Origin: Klebsiella sp. BIGb0138
Lineage (GTDB): Bacteria > Pseudomonadota > Gammaproteobacteria > Enterobacterales > Enterobacteriaceae
Assembly (NCBI RefSeq): GCF_004342285.1
Contig: NZ_SMCV01000017.1
Span: 20,768-84,767 of the forward strand
Length of the DNA stretch: 64,000 nt
Reading direction: 5' to 3'
Below are positions 39,754-51,360 of this stretch, piece by piece. Numbering within the stretch: position 1 is the stretch's first letter; each line of letters starts with the position of its first letter. Below the pieces are notes generated by a model. It worked only from the letters and a program-made list of their open reading frames with translations. It was not told the DNA's origin and ran no database searches. A program made the position numbers and the translations under genes.

Positions 39754-42186
39754 ATGAGTGTGATTGCGCAGGCAGGGGCGAAGGGTCGTCAGCTGCACAA
39801 ATTTGGTGGGAGTAGTTTAGCGGATGCGAAATGTTACCTGCGCGTCGCGGGGATCATGACGGAATACTCGCAGGCCGGCGACATGATGGTTGTCTCCGCC
39901 GCGGGCAGCACCACCAACCAGCTGATTAGCTGGCTGAAGCTCAGCCAGACCGATCGCCTCTCTGCGCATCAGGTGCAGCAGACGCTGCGCCGTTATCACA
40001 TCGATCTGATTACCAGCCTGCTGTCAGCGGAGGCCGCTGATACGCTGATCGCGACCTTTATTCACGATCTTGAACGTCTTGCCGGCCTGCTGGATAGTGG
40101 CGTGACCGATGCGGTATACGCTGAAGTCGTCGGCCACGGTGAAGTGTGGTCCGCGCGCCTGATGGCGGCGGTCCTCAACCAGCTGGGTCTGGAAGCGGCC
40201 TGGCTTGATGCGCGCAGTTTCCTGCGCGCCGAGCGCTCCGCTCAGCCGCAGGTGGATGAAGGTTTATCCTACCCGCTGCTGCAGCAGCTGATGGCGCAAC
40301 ATCCCAATAAACGCCTGGTGGTAACCGGATTTATCGCGCGTAACAACGCCGGTGAAACCGTCCTGCTGGGGCGTAACGGTTCCGACTATTCCGCCACCCA
40401 GATCGGCGCTCTGGCGGGCGCCTCCCGCGTGACCATCTGGAGTGACGTTGCCGGAGTCTACAGCGCTGACCCGCGCAAGGTGAAAGACGCCTGCCTGTTG
40501 CCGCTGCTGCGTCTCGATGAAGCCAGCGAGCTGGCGCGTCTGGCGGCGCCGGTGCTGCACGCCCGCACGCTTCAGCCGGTCTCCGGCAGCGATATCGATT
40601 TGCAATTACGCTGTAGCTATACGCCCGATCAAGGTTCTACGCGTATTGAACGCGTCCTGGCTTCCGGTACCGGCGCGCGCATCGTCACCAGCCACGATGA
40701 CGTATGCCTGATTGAGTTCCAGGTGCCTGCCGGTCAGGATTTCAAGCTGGCGCACAAGGAGCTGGATCTTATCTTTAAACGCGCCCAGCTGCGTCCGCTG
40801 GCGGTGGGCGTGCATGCCGACCGTAAGCTGCTGCAGTTCTGCTACACCTCGGAGGTGGCCGACAGCGCGCTGCGCCTGTTGGATGAAGCCGGTCTGCCGG
40901 GTGAACTGCGTCTGCGTCAGAAGCTGGCGCTGGTGGCGATGGTGGGCGCAGGCGTTAGCCGTAACCCGCTGCATTGCCACCGTTTCTGGCAGCAGCTGAA
41001 GGGACAGCCGGTTGAGTTTACCTGGCAGTCGGAAGAGGGAATTAGCCTGGTGGCGGTGCTGCGCGCGGGTCCGACGGAAAGCCTGATTCAGGGTCTGCAT
41101 CAGACTCTGTTCCGCGCGGAGAAACGCATTGGCCTGGTGCTGTTCGGTAAAGGCAATATCGGTTCGCGCTGGCTGGAGCTGTTCGCCCGCGAGCAGACCA
41201 CGCTCTCTGCCCGCACCGGCTTTGAGTTCGTGCTCGCCGGGGTGGTCGATAGCCGCCGCAGCCTGCTCAACTACCAAGGTCTGGACGCCAGCCGCGCGCT
41301 GGCGTTCTTTAATGATGAAGCCGTAGAACAGGATGAAGAGTCGCTGTTCCTGTGGATGCGCGCCCATCCGTATGATGATTTAGTGGTGCTGGACGTCACC
41401 GCCAGCGAGCAGCTGGCCGATCAGTACCTCGATTTCGCCAGCCATGGTTTCCACGTGATCAGCGCCAACAAGCTGGCCGGCGCCAGCAGCAGCGACAAAT
41501 ATCGCCAGATTCACGACGCGTTTGAGAAAACGGGCCGCCACTGGCTGTACAACGCCACCGTCGGCGCCGGCCTGCCGGTCAACCACACGGTGCGCGATCT
41601 GATTGATAGCGGCGATACCATCCTCGCGCTGAGCGGTATTTTCTCCGGTACGCTCTCCTGGCTGTTCCTGCAGTTTGACGGTAGCGTGCCGTTTACCGAT
41701 CTGGTCGATCAGGCCTGGCAGCAGGGTCTGACGGAGCCGGACCCGCGCGTTGACCTGGCGGGGAAAGACGTGATGCGTAAGCTGGTTATTCTCGCCCGTG
41801 AAGCCGGTTATGACATCGAACCGGATCAGGTACGGGTCGAATCTCTGGTGCCCGCGCATTGCGAAGAGGGGTCCGTCGATCACTTCTTTGAGAATGGCGA
41901 GGAGCTGAACGAGCAGATGCTGCAGCGTCTGGAAGCCGCCCGTGAGCTGGGGCTGGTTCTGCGCTACGTAGCGCGTTTTGATGCCAACGGGAAGGCGCGC
42001 GTCGGCGTTGAAGCCGTACGTGAGGAGCACCCGCTGGCGGCGCTGCTGCCGTGTGATAACGTCTTCGCCATCGAGAGCCGCTGGTACCGCGATAACCCGC
42101 TGGTGATCCGTGGCCCGGGTGCCGGTCGCGATGTCACCGCGGGCGCGATTCAGTCGGATATTAACCGCCTGGCGCAGCTGCTGTAA
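39754..42186 (+). CDS. metL: bifunctional aspartokinase II / homoserine dehydrogenase II
   Basis: 810 aa, the E. coli length. N-terminal aspartokinase (KFGGSSLAD at about 12-20), central ACT-like linker, and C-terminal homoserine dehydrogenase from about 460 (VLFGKGNIGSRW NAD(P) loop, then GTLSWLF). It makes aspartyl phosphate and later homoserine for methionine. Unlike ThrA it is not feedback inhibited but is repressed with metB by MetJ. Confidence 0.97.
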   Translation: MSVIAQAGAKGRQLHKFGGSSLADAKCYLRVAGIMTEYSQAGDMMVVSAAGSTTNQLISWLKLSQTDRLSAHQVQQTLRRYHIDLITSLLSAEAADTLIATFIHDLERLAGLLDSGVTDAVYAEVVGHGEVWSARLMAAVLNQLGLEAAWLDARSFLRAERSAQPQVDEGLSYPLLQQLMAQHPNKRLVVTGFIARNNAGETVLLGRNGSDYSATQIGALAGASRVTIWSDVAGVYSADPRKVKDACLLPLLRLDEASELARLAAPVLHARTLQPVSGSDIDLQLRCSYTPDQGSTRIERVLASGTGARIVTSHDDVCLIEFQVPAGQDFKLAHKELDLIFKRAQLRPLAVGVHADRKLLQFCYTSEVADSALRLLDEAGLPGELRLRQKLALVAMVGAGVSRNPLHCHRFWQQLKGQPVEFTWQSEEGISLVAVLRAGPTESLIQGLHQTLFRAEKRIGLVLFGKGNIGSRWLELFAREQTTLSARTGFEFVLAGVVDSRRSLLNYQGLDASRALAFFNDEAVEQDEESLFLWMRAHPYDDLVVLDVTASEQLADQYLDFASHGFHVISANKLAGASSSDKYRQIHDAFEKTGRHWLYNATVGAGLPVNHTVRDLIDSGDTILALSGIFSGTLSWLFLQFDGSVPFTDLVDQAWQQGLTEPDPRVDLAGKDVMRKLVILAREAGYDIEPDQVRVESLVPAHCEEGSVDHFFENGEELNEQMLQRLEAARELGLVLRYVARFDANGKARVGVEAVREEHPLAALLPCDNVFAIESRWYRDNPLVIRGPGAGRDVTAGAIQSDINRLAQLL

Positions 42187-42198
42187 TCCTGACTTTTC

Positions 42199-42225
42199 AT
42201 GAGACCAGGCTGCGCCTGGTCTCAT
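42199..42225. terminator. perfect hairpin between metL and the CMD-like gene
   Basis: ATGAGACCAGGC / GCCTGGTCTCAT, a perfect 12-bp stem with loop TGC, 13 bp after the metL stop and 5 bp before the convergent gene's stop. No strong U-tract follows on either strand, so its efficiency as terminator is uncertain. Confidence 0.7.
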
Positions 42226-42229
42226 GGCG

Positions 42230-42601
42230 TTAGCGCGCCGCCAACACCTCTTTTGCGGCGAACAGACCATTCAAGGCTGCCGGGAACCCGGCATATACCG
42301 CCATCTGCATGATCGTTTCGATAATCTCCTCCTGCGTCAGACCCACGTGTAATCCCGCGGCGATATGTACTTTTAGCTGTGGCGCGGCGTTGCCCAGCGC
42401 CGTTAAGGCGGCAATGGTGGCGATTTCACGGCTGCGTAAATCCAGCCCCGGTCTGGCGTAGATATCGCCAAACGGGAACTCAATCAGGTAGCGGGCAAAG
42501 TCGGGGGCGATAGCCTGCAGGCTCCTGACGACGGCATCGCCGCCTTTACCGTCAACGCGCCGCAGCATTTCCAGACCGGTGGTATAACGTTCTGATGTCA
42601 T
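42230..42601 (-). CDS. carboxymuconolactone-decarboxylase-family protein
   Basis: 123 aa. CMD/AhpD-like fold by sequence: DLRSREIATIAALTALGNAAPQLKVHI near 54-80, then GLTQEEIIETIMQMAVYAGFPAALN near 87-111. The CxxC pair of the AhpD peroxidase branch is missing, which puts it nearer PcaC-type decarboxylases. No muconate pathway gene lies nearby, so the substrate is unknown. It is divergent from a LysR gene 91 bp away, which probably controls it. The pair is an addition relative to E. coli metL-metF. Confidence 0.82.
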   Translation of the reverse strand: MTSERYTTGLEMLRRVDGKGGDAVVRSLQAIAPDFARYLIEFPFGDIYARPGLDLRSREIATIAALTALGNAAPQLKVHIAAGLHVGLTQEEIIETIMQMAVYAGFPAALNGLFAAKEVLAAR

Positions 42602-42691
42602 GACCTTTCCTCTTTATTTTCGTGTGTTGTGAGCAAGGTTAGGGATGTTTAGCGGACTTGAGTAATACCCTTTTCGTGATACCTTTCCGGT

Positions 42692-43591
42692 ATGACAAAT
42701 TTACACCTCCATGCTCTTGATATCCGTCTGCTGCGCTATTTTGCGGTGGTAGCGGAAGAGAACAATATCAGTCGGGCTGCGCAGCGGTTATTCATCTCCC
42801 AGCCGCCGCTGAGCCGCCATATCCGCCATCTGGAAGCGCAGCTGGGAGTCCGGTTGTTTATCCGCCATACCCGGGGGTTGATTCTTACCGGGGATGGCCA
42901 GCGGGTGCTGGAGATCGTCCGTCCGCTGCTGGCGTTGCAGGAGCAGACGCTGGGCGCCCTCAGTCAGCTTGCCGATAACCGACAGCAGCCGTTGCGGCTG
43001 GGGTTGACCACCGCCTTTGAACAGGGGGTCTTTGCGCCTGTGGAAGCGGCTCTGGGTGGCCATGTCAGCGCGCGACATATCTTTCGCCAGGCTTCGCCCA
43101 CGCTGGCTCAACAGGTACGTAAAGGTAAGCTGGACGCCGCGCTGGTCGCGCTGCCGCTGGATGCCGAAGGCTTAACGCTTTCCCCCTTGCCCTATCAGGA
43201 AGCGCTGATTGTCGCGCTGCCAGCGTCATGGCCGGAGTCCGCTCTGGCGAGCCTGAGCTTAAACGCGCTCAATCATCGTCCGCTGTTTTGGTTTAACCGG
43301 GAACGCAACCCGGCCTTTTTTGACGCGACCCGGCGTATTTTCGCGCGTATTGGTTATACGCCCGCGTATGTCGAGGAGCCTGCCGAGCATGATGTGCTGC
43401 TGGCGCGCATTGCGCGTGGGGAAGGGATGAACCTGCTTCCGGCGTCCTTTGCCGCAATTCAGCGCCAGGGGGTGGTGTTTCAGCCGCTGGCGGATAGCCG
43501 GCTGCGCCTGCCGCTGGGATTATTGACTCGTCCAGGCGATGAGGCTTTGCGCGCGTGGTTGCTTCCGTTCATTGAAGAATCATTACCTTAG
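42692..43591 (+). CDS. LysR-family transcriptional regulator
   Basis: 299 aa, standard LysR length. Winged helix-turn-helix near 14-70 (RAAQRLFISQPPLSRHIRHLEAQLGVRLF), then an effector domain. Divergent from the CMD-like gene, the usual arrangement of a LysR regulator with its target. The effector is unknown. It resembles BenM/CatR-type regulators in outline, but that is weak. Not recognised as a named gene. Confidence 0.88.
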   Translation: MTNLHLHALDIRLLRYFAVVAEENNISRAAQRLFISQPPLSRHIRHLEAQLGVRLFIRHTRGLILTGDGQRVLEIVRPLLALQEQTLGALSQLADNRQQPLRLGLTTAFEQGVFAPVEAALGGHVSARHIFRQASPTLAQQVRKGKLDAALVALPLDAEGLTLSPLPYQEALIVALPASWPESALASLSLNALNHRPLFWFNRERNPAFFDATRRIFARIGYTPAYVEEPAEHDVLLARIARGEGMNLLPASFAAIQRQGVVFQPLADSRLRLPLGLLTRPGDEALRAWLLPFIEESLP

Positions 43592-43685
43592 CGCCGGATG
43601 ATATGAATTAATCTCATCTTCGCTGAAGATTCCTCACTCTTTACGCTGATTTTTCTATTGACGCGTGCTCTCTTTTCCGTCATTT

Positions 43686-43717
43686 TTACATCTGGACGTC
43701 TAAACGTATAGAAGTTC
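43686..43717. promoter_or_regulatory. MetJ operator of metF
   Basis: Four tandem 8-mers: TTACATCT, GGACGTCT, AAACGTAT and AGAAGTTC, compared with AGACGTCT. They lie 40-70 bp before metF, at the same place as in E. coli. Confidence 0.88.
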
Positions 43718-43754
43718 GCAGCACAACAAACAATAAATGCGATTGATGAGGTAA

Positions 43755-44648
<894 letters not shown>

Positions 44649-44652
44649 AAAA

Positions 44653-44673
44653 ATGGCCCTCAATGAGGGCCAT
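44653..44673. terminator. convergent hairpin between metF and gldA
   Basis: Perfect stem ATGGCCCT / AGGGCCAT (44653-44660 and 44666-44673) with loop CAATG. The A-run before it gives a U-tract for gldA; for metF the GTGTTTTA that follows is weaker. Confidence 0.85.
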
Positions 44674-44679
44674 GGTGTT

Positions 44680-45783
44680 TTATTCCCACTCATGGAGAAA
44701 ACGTTGACCGTACCGATCGGCGACCAGTAGCGCGGCGTAGACCTGATCCGCCGTGGCGCCGCCCGGCATATTATGGATAGTTTCTCCCTCTGTGCAGGCG
44801 GCTTCCGCCACGGTACGCATCTTGCCCGGAATATCCTCATTTATATCCAGCTGCGCCAGGGCGATCGGCAGGCCGACGCTGTGGCACAGCGCGGCGACGG
44901 TTTCGATCTCTTCCACCGGGGCATTTTCCAGTACCAGCTGCGTCAGCGTCCCGAAGGCGACCTTTTCACCGTGATAGTAGTGATGCGCATCCGCAATCGC
45001 GGTCAGGCCGTTATGAATCGCGTGGGCCGCCGCCAGGCCGCCGCTTTCAAAGCCGACGCCACTCAGATAGGTATTGGCTTCAATAACTTTCTCCAGCGCC
45101 GGCGTGACGACATGCTGCTCCGCCGCCAGCATCGCTTTTTCACCTTCTTCGAGCAGCGTGTTGTAGCACAGTTCAGCCAACGCCAGCGCCGCCTGGGTGC
45201 ATTTGCCGCCCGCCATCGTCGTGGCGCCGCTGCGTGAACAGGCGCGGGCCTCAAACCAGGTGGCCAGCGCATCACCGATACCGGCAGCCAGCAGGCGTGG
45301 CGGCGCACCGGCGACAATCTGCGTATCGACAATCACCATGTTGGGGTTGCGCGGCAGCATCAGGTAGTGGTCAAACTCCCCCTCGTCGGTATAGATAACC
45401 GAGAGGGCGCTGCAGGGGGCGTCCGTTGAGGCAATGGTCGGGGCAATGACCACCGGAAGATGCATAAAGTGAGCTAATGCTTTCGCGGTATCCAGCGTTT
45501 TCCCGCCGCCGATACCCAGCACCGCATTACAGCGAGCGGCGCTGGCGATTTCACGCAGACGATTGATTTCATTATGCGAACACTCACCGCCAAAGGGAGC
45601 GATTTCTGCTACCAGACCGGCATCGGTCAGGCTTTTGCGCAGCTTCTCTTCGGCGAAGCCGAGCACGAATTTGTCGCCCACAATCAGCCAGCATTCGGCC
45701 AGCGGTTTGAGATAGTCGCCAAGGCGGGTGATGACGTTCGCACCCTGAATGTATCTGCCCGGGGATTGAATAATGCGATCCAT
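44680..45783 (-). CDS. gldA: glycerol dehydrogenase
   Basis: 367 aa, the E. coli length. NAD-dependent, zinc-binding member of the iron-type alcohol dehydrogenase superfamily. [15 protein letters not shown] near 94-108 is the nucleotide loop. The metal ligands D171, H254 and H271 of the family fit [10 protein letters not shown] near 168, AAHAIHNGL near 251 and [10 protein letters not shown] near 269. It oxidises glycerol to dihydroxyacetone and reduces methylglyoxal. It follows fsaB by 53 bp, probably one operon, as in E. coli. The joint role of the two could be three-carbon metabolism. Confidence 0.95.
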   Translation of the reverse strand: MDRIIQSPGRYIQGANVITRLGDYLKPLAECWLIVGDKFVLGFAEEKLRKSLTDAGLVAEIAPFGGECSHNEINRLREIASAARCNAVLGIGGGKTLDTAKALAHFMHLPVVIAPTIASTDAPCSALSVIYTDEGEFDHYLMLPRNPNMVIVDTQIVAGAPPRLLAAGIGDALATWFEARACSRSGATTMAGGKCTQAALALAELCYNTLLEEGEKAMLAAEQHVVTPALEKVIEANTYLSGVGFESGGLAAAHAIHNGLTAIADAHHYYHGEKVAFGTLTQLVLENAPVEEIETVAALCHSVGLPIALAQLDINEDIPGKMRTVAEAACTEGETIHNMPGGATADQVYAALLVADRYGQRFLHEWE

Positions 45784-45836
45784 TTGTATTCCTCCTGATG
45801 GTCGTGATGCCGCCCTCTGGCGGCACGCCGATCGGG

Positions 45837-46499
45837 TTACAGGTTCAGATTGCCAAAAGCCTTATTCCAGTCCTGCTCAAACTTCTCTATGGCTGACTCT
45901 ACCGCGGGAGTGCCGAGCATTTGTTGCGCTACGTCTAAGGGAAGGGTAATCGCCTCACAACCGGTCAGCAGGCAATCCAGCGCCTGGCGCGGAGTTTTAA
46001 AGCTGGCGGCCAGCACTTTGCTTTCCGGCGCGTGCTGCTCCAGCAGGGATTGCAGCTCCTGCACCATGCGAATGCCATCACCCCCCTGGGCATCGACGCG
46101 GTTGACGTAAGGGGCGACATATCTGGCGCCCGCCAGCGCGGCCAGCAGACCCTGGGACGCGCTGTAGACCGCGGTACCCAGCGTCGGGATGCCCTCTTTC
46201 TTCAGCAGTTTGATGGCGGCAAGACCCTCGGCAGTCACCGGAATTTTCACCACAATGCCCGGAACGGCATTGCTCAGGCGTTTGGCTTCAGCAACCATCC
46301 CGTCGGCATCGCGGCTCATGGTCTGGGCAAACAGGGTGCCCTCTGGCCCGACGGCTTTTTGCAGGCGCGGCAGAACCTCCCAGATCGGCGTTTTACCGGC
46401 GGCGATAATGCTCGGGTTGGTGGTGACCCCGGCCAGCGGATAGATGCGTGCCAGGCGTTCAACTTCTGCTACGTTCGCGGTGTCCAGATAGAGTTCCAT
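45837..46499 (-). CDS. fsaB: fructose-6-phosphate aldolase 2 (FsaB/TalC type)
   Basis: 220 aa, the exact family length. Transaldolase-like barrel with the Schiff-base lysine K85 in [11 protein letters not shown]. Residue by residue it is closer to FsaB ([19 protein letters not shown]) than to FsaA. It cleaves fructose-6-phosphate to dihydroxyacetone and glyceraldehyde-3-phosphate, and in the reverse direction uses dihydroxyacetone, which fits with GldA next door. In E. coli ptsA and frw genes follow; here yijO is upstream instead. Confidence 0.95.
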   Translation of the reverse strand: MELYLDTANVAEVERLARIYPLAGVTTNPSIIAAGKTPIWEVLPRLQKAVGPEGTLFAQTMSRDADGMVAEAKRLSNAVPGIVVKIPVTAEGLAAIKLLKKEGIPTLGTAVYSASQGLLAALAGARYVAPYVNRVDAQGGDGIRMVQELQSLLEQHAPESKVLAASFKTPRQALDCLLTGCEAITLPLDVAQQMLGTPAVESAIEKFEQDWNKAFGNLNL

Positions 46500-46688
46500 A
46501 GCCTTTCCTCGATTCTCAATTCAGTGATGTTGAGGTAAGGATACGGCCTGTCGCCGGCGGCTCGCCAGATGACAAATTTGCCAAAAACTGGATAAATGTA
46601 CGCATTGCGGCTAAGGATGATTTAGATCACGTTTTCCCGCTACTCCTGGCGATTACCGGGGGAGGGCTGCGGCACTACCATTGCGTAC

Positions 46689-47561
46689 TTACAAAAATCT
46701 AGTTTCTGCCTGGCGCTGTTTTTCCGTTAACTGGCTGTGATACTGGCGGCGATATTCCGATGGCGAGCGCTCGGTATTTTTACGAAACAGACGGCAGAAA
46801 TAGTTACTGTCGGCGAAGCCGCAGGCATGCGCGACATCCTTGACCTTCATATCATGGCCCTTTAACAGCATCCGCGCCTGTTCGAGGCGGATGTGATTCA
46901 GGTACTCGTTAAATCCCATGGGGCCGCATTTCTGGAACAGGTGGGAGAGATAGTTGGGCGAGAGATAAAATTCCTGGGCCACCGATTCCCGGCTTAACGG
47001 CTCGGCGAAATGGCTGTCGATATATTTACGGATAGCCTCGAAGAGCGCCTGGCTGCGGGAAGCGGTTTGCACCTGGCTGCCGAGCAGATCGGTACAGTGG
47101 CTCAGCAGGCTGATGACGATCCAGCGGGCGGTATGCTGTTCCCGGGGCTGCATCTGCATCTCATTGAGCGCCTGCAGCAGAAAGGATCCCACCCGCGGGC
47201 CGCGGCGGGGAATCTGCAGCTTTTCCTCAACGTTCAGCGTCTTGCCGTTCCAGCGTTTGACCGTGAACTCTAACTGCTGCTTGCCAAATACGATGCTCAG
47301 GGTGGCGCAGGGGGTGTGCCAGCGGGGAAAATTCCAGCGGCCCGCGGCGACAAACAGCACGTCATATTGGGTAAGCATCGGCGGATCGGCCTTGACGCCA
47401 GCATCGCTCAGCTGCCCTTCCAGCACGATTTCGAGGCGCGGAAAGTCAACCTGCGACACATTATCGGCAAGCGGGCGGTTTTCCGTGGCAAAAAATATCT
47501 TGCGGAGAGCCGCCGGGCCTTTGATTAACGTGTCGATGAGTTGATTGAGATCGGTATCCAT
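46689..47561 (-). CDS. yijO: AraC-family regulator YijO
   Basis: 290 aa (E. coli 283). C-terminal AraC helix-turn-helix pair at about 180-280: [20 protein letters not shown], then [17 protein letters not shown]. The N-terminal 165 residues are a cupin-like sensing part with no clear ligand. Targets are not established in E. coli. It lies 189 bp upstream of fsaB-gldA in the same direction and could regulate them; that is inference from position only. Confidence 0.9.
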   Translation of the reverse strand: MDTDLNQLIDTLIKGPAALRKIFFATENRPLADNVSQVDFPRLEIVLEGQLSDAGVKADPPMLTQYDVLFVAAGRWNFPRWHTPCATLSIVFGKQQLEFTVKRWNGKTLNVEEKLQIPRRGPRVGSFLLQALNEMQMQPREQHTARWIVISLLSHCTDLLGSQVQTASRSQALFEAIRKYIDSHFAEPLSRESVAQEFYLSPNYLSHLFQKCGPMGFNEYLNHIRLEQARMLLKGHDMKVKDVAHACGFADSNYFCRLFRKNTERSPSEYRRQYHSQLTEKQRQAETRFL

Positions 47562-47661
47562 TCTTGCTCCGGAGAAGGCGCCACGTTTTTATCATACCGG
47601 AGAGTGCGGAAAGGGCAAAAGTCACGGCAAGCGCGGGTCAACGGTATTGCACGACGTGTAT

Positions 47662-47684
47662 GATATGTTATATCGTAACATTTC
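47662..47684. promoter_or_regulatory. Zur box before zinT
   Basis: GATATGTTATATCGTAACATTTC, close to GAAATGTTATANTATAACATTTC. It is placed 29-51 bp before the zinT ATG, fitting zinc repression by Zur. Confidence 0.88.
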
Positions 47685-47712
47685 ATTGCAAAAGTTAACT
47701 CAGGAGAGAGTG

Positions 47713-48363
47713 ATGACCAGAAAGAGTTCTGCCCTTGCGCTGGGTATCGGCATGCTGTTGGCCGCTACCCAGACCTTTGCTCACGGCCACCATAGCCATG
47801 GACCCGCGCTAACGGAGGCGGAGATTAAGGCGAGCGAAGGCGTTTTTGCCGATAAAGACGTCAGGGACCGGGCGCTAAGCGACTGGGACGGGATCTGGCA
47901 GTCGGTGAATCCGTATCTGCTCAATGGCGATCTGGATCCGGTACTGGAGCAAAAAGCGAAAAAAGCGGGCGGCAAGAGCGTGGCTGAATATCGGGAGTAC
48001 TATAAGAAAGGCTATGCCACCGATGTAGACCAGATTGGTATTGAAGATAACGTGATGGAGTTCCACGTTGGCAAAACCGTCAATGCCTGCCAGTACGCCT
48101 ATTCCGGCTATAAGATCCTGACCTATGCTTCCGGCAAGAAGGGCGTGCGCTATCTGTTCGAATGCCAGCAGGCGGACTCGAAAGCGCCGAAGTTCGTGCA
48201 GTTCAGCGACCATATTATCGGCCCGCGGAAATCGCAGCACTTCCACATTTTTATGGGGAATGACTCGCAGGAGGCGTTACTGAAAGAGATGGATAACTGG
48301 CCGACCTATTATCCTTATGCTCTGCATAAAGAGCAGATTGTCGACGAGATGCTGCATCATTAA
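47713..48363 (+). CDS. zinT: periplasmic zinc-binding protein ZinT
   Basis: 216 aa from the ATG at 47713, the E. coli ZinT (YodA) length. Signal peptide 1-23 (cut before HGHHSHG), leaving a mature N-terminus full of His for metal capture. Lipocalin-like C-terminal domain; zinc-site histidines are in FHVGK near 167, and [19 protein letters not shown] near 180-198. It brings zinc to ZnuA under starvation. Behind a Zur box. In E. coli it lies elsewhere (yodA), so here it is an insertion between yijO and ppc. Confidence 0.95.
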   Translation: MTRKSSALALGIGMLLAATQTFAHGHHSHGPALTEAEIKASEGVFADKDVRDRALSDWDGIWQSVNPYLLNGDLDPVLEQKAKKAGGKSVAEYREYYKKGYATDVDQIGIEDNVMEFHVGKTVNACQYAYSGYKILTYASGKKGVRYLFECQQADSKAPKFVQFSDHIIGPRKSQHFHIFMGNDSQEALLKEMDNWPTYYPYALHKEQIVDEMLHH

Positions 48364-48368
48364 TAAAA

Positions 48369-48399
48369 ATCCCCGGTCAGCGCGATGCCGACCGGGGAT
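48369..48399 (+). terminator. zinT terminator-like hairpin
   Basis: ATCCCCGGTC / GACCGGGGAT, a 10-bp perfect stem around 11 bases, 5 bp past the zinT stop. The following ACGGGG is not a U-tract, so it may be mainly protective. Confidence 0.65.
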
Positions 48400-48405
48400 A
48401 CGGGG

Positions 48406-48436
48406 CCCGGATACGGCGTGAGCGCCGCTATCCGGG
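48406..48436. repeat. REP-type hairpin before ppc 3' end
   Basis: CCCGGATA...TATCCGGG with inner GGCG/CGCC pairs, the usual Klebsiella REP. It sits between the convergent ends of zinT and ppc. Confidence 0.7.
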
Positions 48437-48453
48437 TTTATAAAGCCGATAAA

Positions 48454-51105
48454 TTAACCGGTGTTACGCATGCCGGCGGCAACGCCCGCGATGGTGACCA
48501 TCAGCGCCTGTTCGACGCGCGGATCGGGCTCTTTACCTTCCTCTTCCGCCAGACGCGAACGGTGCAGCAGTTCCGCCTGCAGGACGTTCAGCGGGTCGGT
48601 ATAGATGTTACGCAGCTGAATGGACTCCGCAATCCACGGCAGGTCGGCCATCAGGTGGGAATCGTTCGCGATATCCAGGACCACATTAATCCCGGAGGAC
48701 AGCAGCTCGCGCAGCTCCTCGCCCAGGCCCCACAGTTCGGGTTTCACCAGACGCTGATCGTAGTATTCCGCCAGCCACAGGTCGGCTTTCGAGAACACCA
48801 TCTCCAGCATGCCGAGGCGGGTAGAGAAGAACGGCCAGTCGCGGCACATGGTCTCCAGCTCGCTCTGCTTGCCATCTTCCACCACCTTCTGCAACGCGGT
48901 GCCCGCGCCCAGCCAGGCCGGCAGCATCAGGCGGTTCTGAGTCCAGGCGAAGATCCAGGGAATCGCGCGCAGGGATTCTACGCCACCGGTTGCACGGCGT
49001 TTTGCCGGGCGTGAGCCAAGCGGCAGTTTACCCAGTTCCTGCTCCGGCGTTGCCGAACGGAAATAAGGAACGAAATCTTTATTTTCACGCACGTAGCCGC
49101 GGTACATTTCACAGGAAATGTCGGAGAGCTCGGCCATGATATGACGCCACTCCGGTTTGGGTTCCGGCGGCGGCAGCAGGTTGGCCTCCAGCACGGCGCT
49201 GGTATACAGCGACAGACTGCTGATAGTGACTTCTGGCAGACCGTACTTAAAGCGGATCATCTCGCCTTGTTCCGTGACGCGCAGGCCGCCTTTCAGGCTT
49301 CCCGGCGGCTGAGAAAGCAGCGCGGCGTGTGCCGGCGCGCCGCCGCGACCGATGGAACCCCCACGACCGTGGAACAGGGTCAGTTCAATACCGGCTTTTT
49401 CGCAGGTCTTGATCAGCGCGTCCTGTGCCTGATACTGCGCCCAGGAGGCGGCCATCACGCCGGCATCTTTCGCCGAGTCGGAATAGCCAATCATGACCAT
49501 CTGTTTGCCCTGAATAAACCCACGATACCAGTCGATATTCAGCAGCTGGGTCATAACGTCATTGGCGTTATTCAGATCGTCCAGGGTTTCAAACAGCGGG
49601 GCGACCGGCAGCGCGAAGCCAATACCGGCCTCTTTCAGCAACAGGTGAACCGCCAGCACGTCGGACGGGGTTTTCGCCATTGAGATCACGTACGCGGCGA
49701 TAGATCCGTGCGGCGCTTCGGCGATCACTTTGCAGGTGTCGAGTACTTCACGGGTTTCGTTGCTCGGCTCCCACTGGCGTGGCAGCAGCGGACGTTTGGA
49801 GTTCAGTTCGCGGATCAGGAATGCCTGCTTGTCGGCTTCCGACCAGCTTTCGTAATCGCCGATACCGAGATAACGGGTCATCTCGCCCAGCGCTTCGGTA
49901 TGACGGGTGCTTTCCTGACGAATGTCGATACGTACCAGCGGTACGCCGAAAGATTTCACGCGGCGCAGGGTATCTAGCAGTTCACCGTTGGCGATAATGC
50001 CCATGCCGCAGGACTGCAGCGACTTATAGCAGGCGTAAAGCGGTTCCCACAGCTGCTCGTTCTGGGTTATCAGGCCAGCAGGTTTCGGTAGTTTCTGCCC
50101 TTTCAGGCGCGCTTCCAGCCAGACCTGCGTTTCCATCAGCTGGGTACGCAGCTTTTTCATCAGGTAGCGATACGGTTCCTGCGCGCCTTCCGCGCCGGCC
50201 AGTTCGCGCAGTTCGTCGGTACATTCGACCATCGACAGTTCAGAAATCAGCAGCTGAATATCTTTCAGGAACAGGTCGGTTGCTTTCCAGCGGCTCAGCA
50301 GCAACACCTGACGGGTGATATCGGCGGTCACATTTGGGTTACCGTCACGGTCACCGCCCATCCAGGAGGTGAAGCGTACCGGTACGAAGTCAACCGGCAG
50401 CTGATAGTTGAGGTTCTCTTCCAGCTGCTCATTCATCTCGCGCAGGTAGTTTGGCACCCCTTCCCACAGGCTGTTTTCAACAACGGCAAAACCCCATTTT
50501 GCTTCATCAACCGGGGTTGGGCGGTACTTACGGATTTCGTCCGTATGCCATGACTGGGCGATCAGCTGGCGCAGACGGCGCATCAGCTGATGATGTTCGT
50601 AATCCGCGATATCTTTGTTATCAAGCTGCTTCAGGCAGTTGTTCACTTCCACCATTTTGTGGATCAGCGTACGGCGGGTGATCTCGGTGGGGTGAGCGGT
50701 TAATACCAGCTCCAGAGACAGGGACTCCACCGCTTTTTTAATGGTGTCTTCGTTGAGATGGGGTTGGTCTTTGAGTTTTCGCAGGGTGCGGGCAATCACT
50801 TCCGGATTGCTGGCCGCTTCGCCGTTTGGCGAAATGCTATGGTATTGCTCCGCCGTATTCGCCAGGTTCAGAAACTGGCTGAAAGCGCGTGCGACCGGCA
50901 GCAGCTCGTCGTTGGACAAATTTTGCAGCGTGGTGAGCAGTTCCTGGCGATTGGCTTCATTGCCGGCGCGAGAAGACTTGGACAATTTACGGATAGTTTC
51001 GACACGATCAAGAATGTTCTCTCCCAGTGCATCCTTGATGGTATCGCCTAGCACCTTACCGAGCATACTGACATTACTACGCAAAGCGGAATATTGTTCG
51101 TTCAT
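48454..51105 (-). CDS. ppc: phosphoenolpyruvate carboxylase
   Basis: 883 aa from the ATG at 51105, the exact E. coli length. It carboxylates PEP to oxaloacetate, replenishing the citric-acid cycle. Catalytic H138 in LVLTAHPTE and the glycine-rich [12 protein letters not shown] loop (near 578-590) are kept, as is the C-terminal MRNTG used for aspartate inhibition. An ATG eight codons upstream was rejected since [16 protein letters not shown] matches. Own promoter in the 255-bp gap to argE. Confidence 0.97.
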   Translation of the reverse strand: MNEQYSALRSNVSMLGKVLGDTIKDALGENILDRVETIRKLSKSSRAGNEANRQELLTTLQNLSNDELLPVARAFSQFLNLANTAEQYHSISPNGEAASNPEVIARTLRKLKDQPHLNEDTIKKAVESLSLELVLTAHPTEITRRTLIHKMVEVNNCLKQLDNKDIADYEHHQLMRRLRQLIAQSWHTDEIRKYRPTPVDEAKWGFAVVENSLWEGVPNYLREMNEQLEENLNYQLPVDFVPVRFTSWMGGDRDGNPNVTADITRQVLLLSRWKATDLFLKDIQLLISELSMVECTDELRELAGAEGAQEPYRYLMKKLRTQLMETQVWLEARLKGQKLPKPAGLITQNEQLWEPLYACYKSLQSCGMGIIANGELLDTLRRVKSFGVPLVRIDIRQESTRHTEALGEMTRYLGIGDYESWSEADKQAFLIRELNSKRPLLPRQWEPSNETREVLDTCKVIAEAPHGSIAAYVISMAKTPSDVLAVHLLLKEAGIGFALPVAPLFETLDDLNNANDVMTQLLNIDWYRGFIQGKQMVMIGYSDSAKDAGVMAASWAQYQAQDALIKTCEKAGIELTLFHGRGGSIGRGGAPAHAALLSQPPGSLKGGLRVTEQGEMIRFKYGLPEVTISSLSLYTSAVLEANLLPPPEPKPEWRHIMAELSDISCEMYRGYVRENKDFVPYFRSATPEQELGKLPLGSRPAKRRATGGVESLRAIPWIFAWTQNRLMLPAWLGAGTALQKVVEDGKQSELETMCRDWPFFSTRLGMLEMVFSKADLWLAEYYDQRLVKPELWGLGEELRELLSSGINVVLDIANDSHLMADLPWIAESIQLRNIYTDPLNVLQAELLHRSRLAEEEGKEPDPRVEQALMVTIAGVAAGMRNTG

Positions 51106-51360
51106 GTTACCCCAGACACCCCATCTCATTTTATTTTGTTATATCCGGTACTCTGCAGCGGTGAGCAGCGGATAAGCAGCCGTCTTTTATAAAGCCACGT
51201 AAAAACCCCCACGTCAATTGTTGCGAAATCGCTTCAGCAAACGAATAAATGGCGGCAATTTGCGAAATTTAACTCAGGCGTCGCCTGATAAGCGTTGCTT
51301 ATGGAAATGTGACAAATATCACCGTCCCGCCCCGGCTGAAAGAGGCGGGAGCGGGCTGTT

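Noticed and set aside
41380..42270. 296-codon minus-strand frame opposite metL
   Set aside because: Antisense shadow of a conserved gene with no start context or family likeness. The same was decided for 54745-55710 opposite argH and 57646-58500 opposite sthA.
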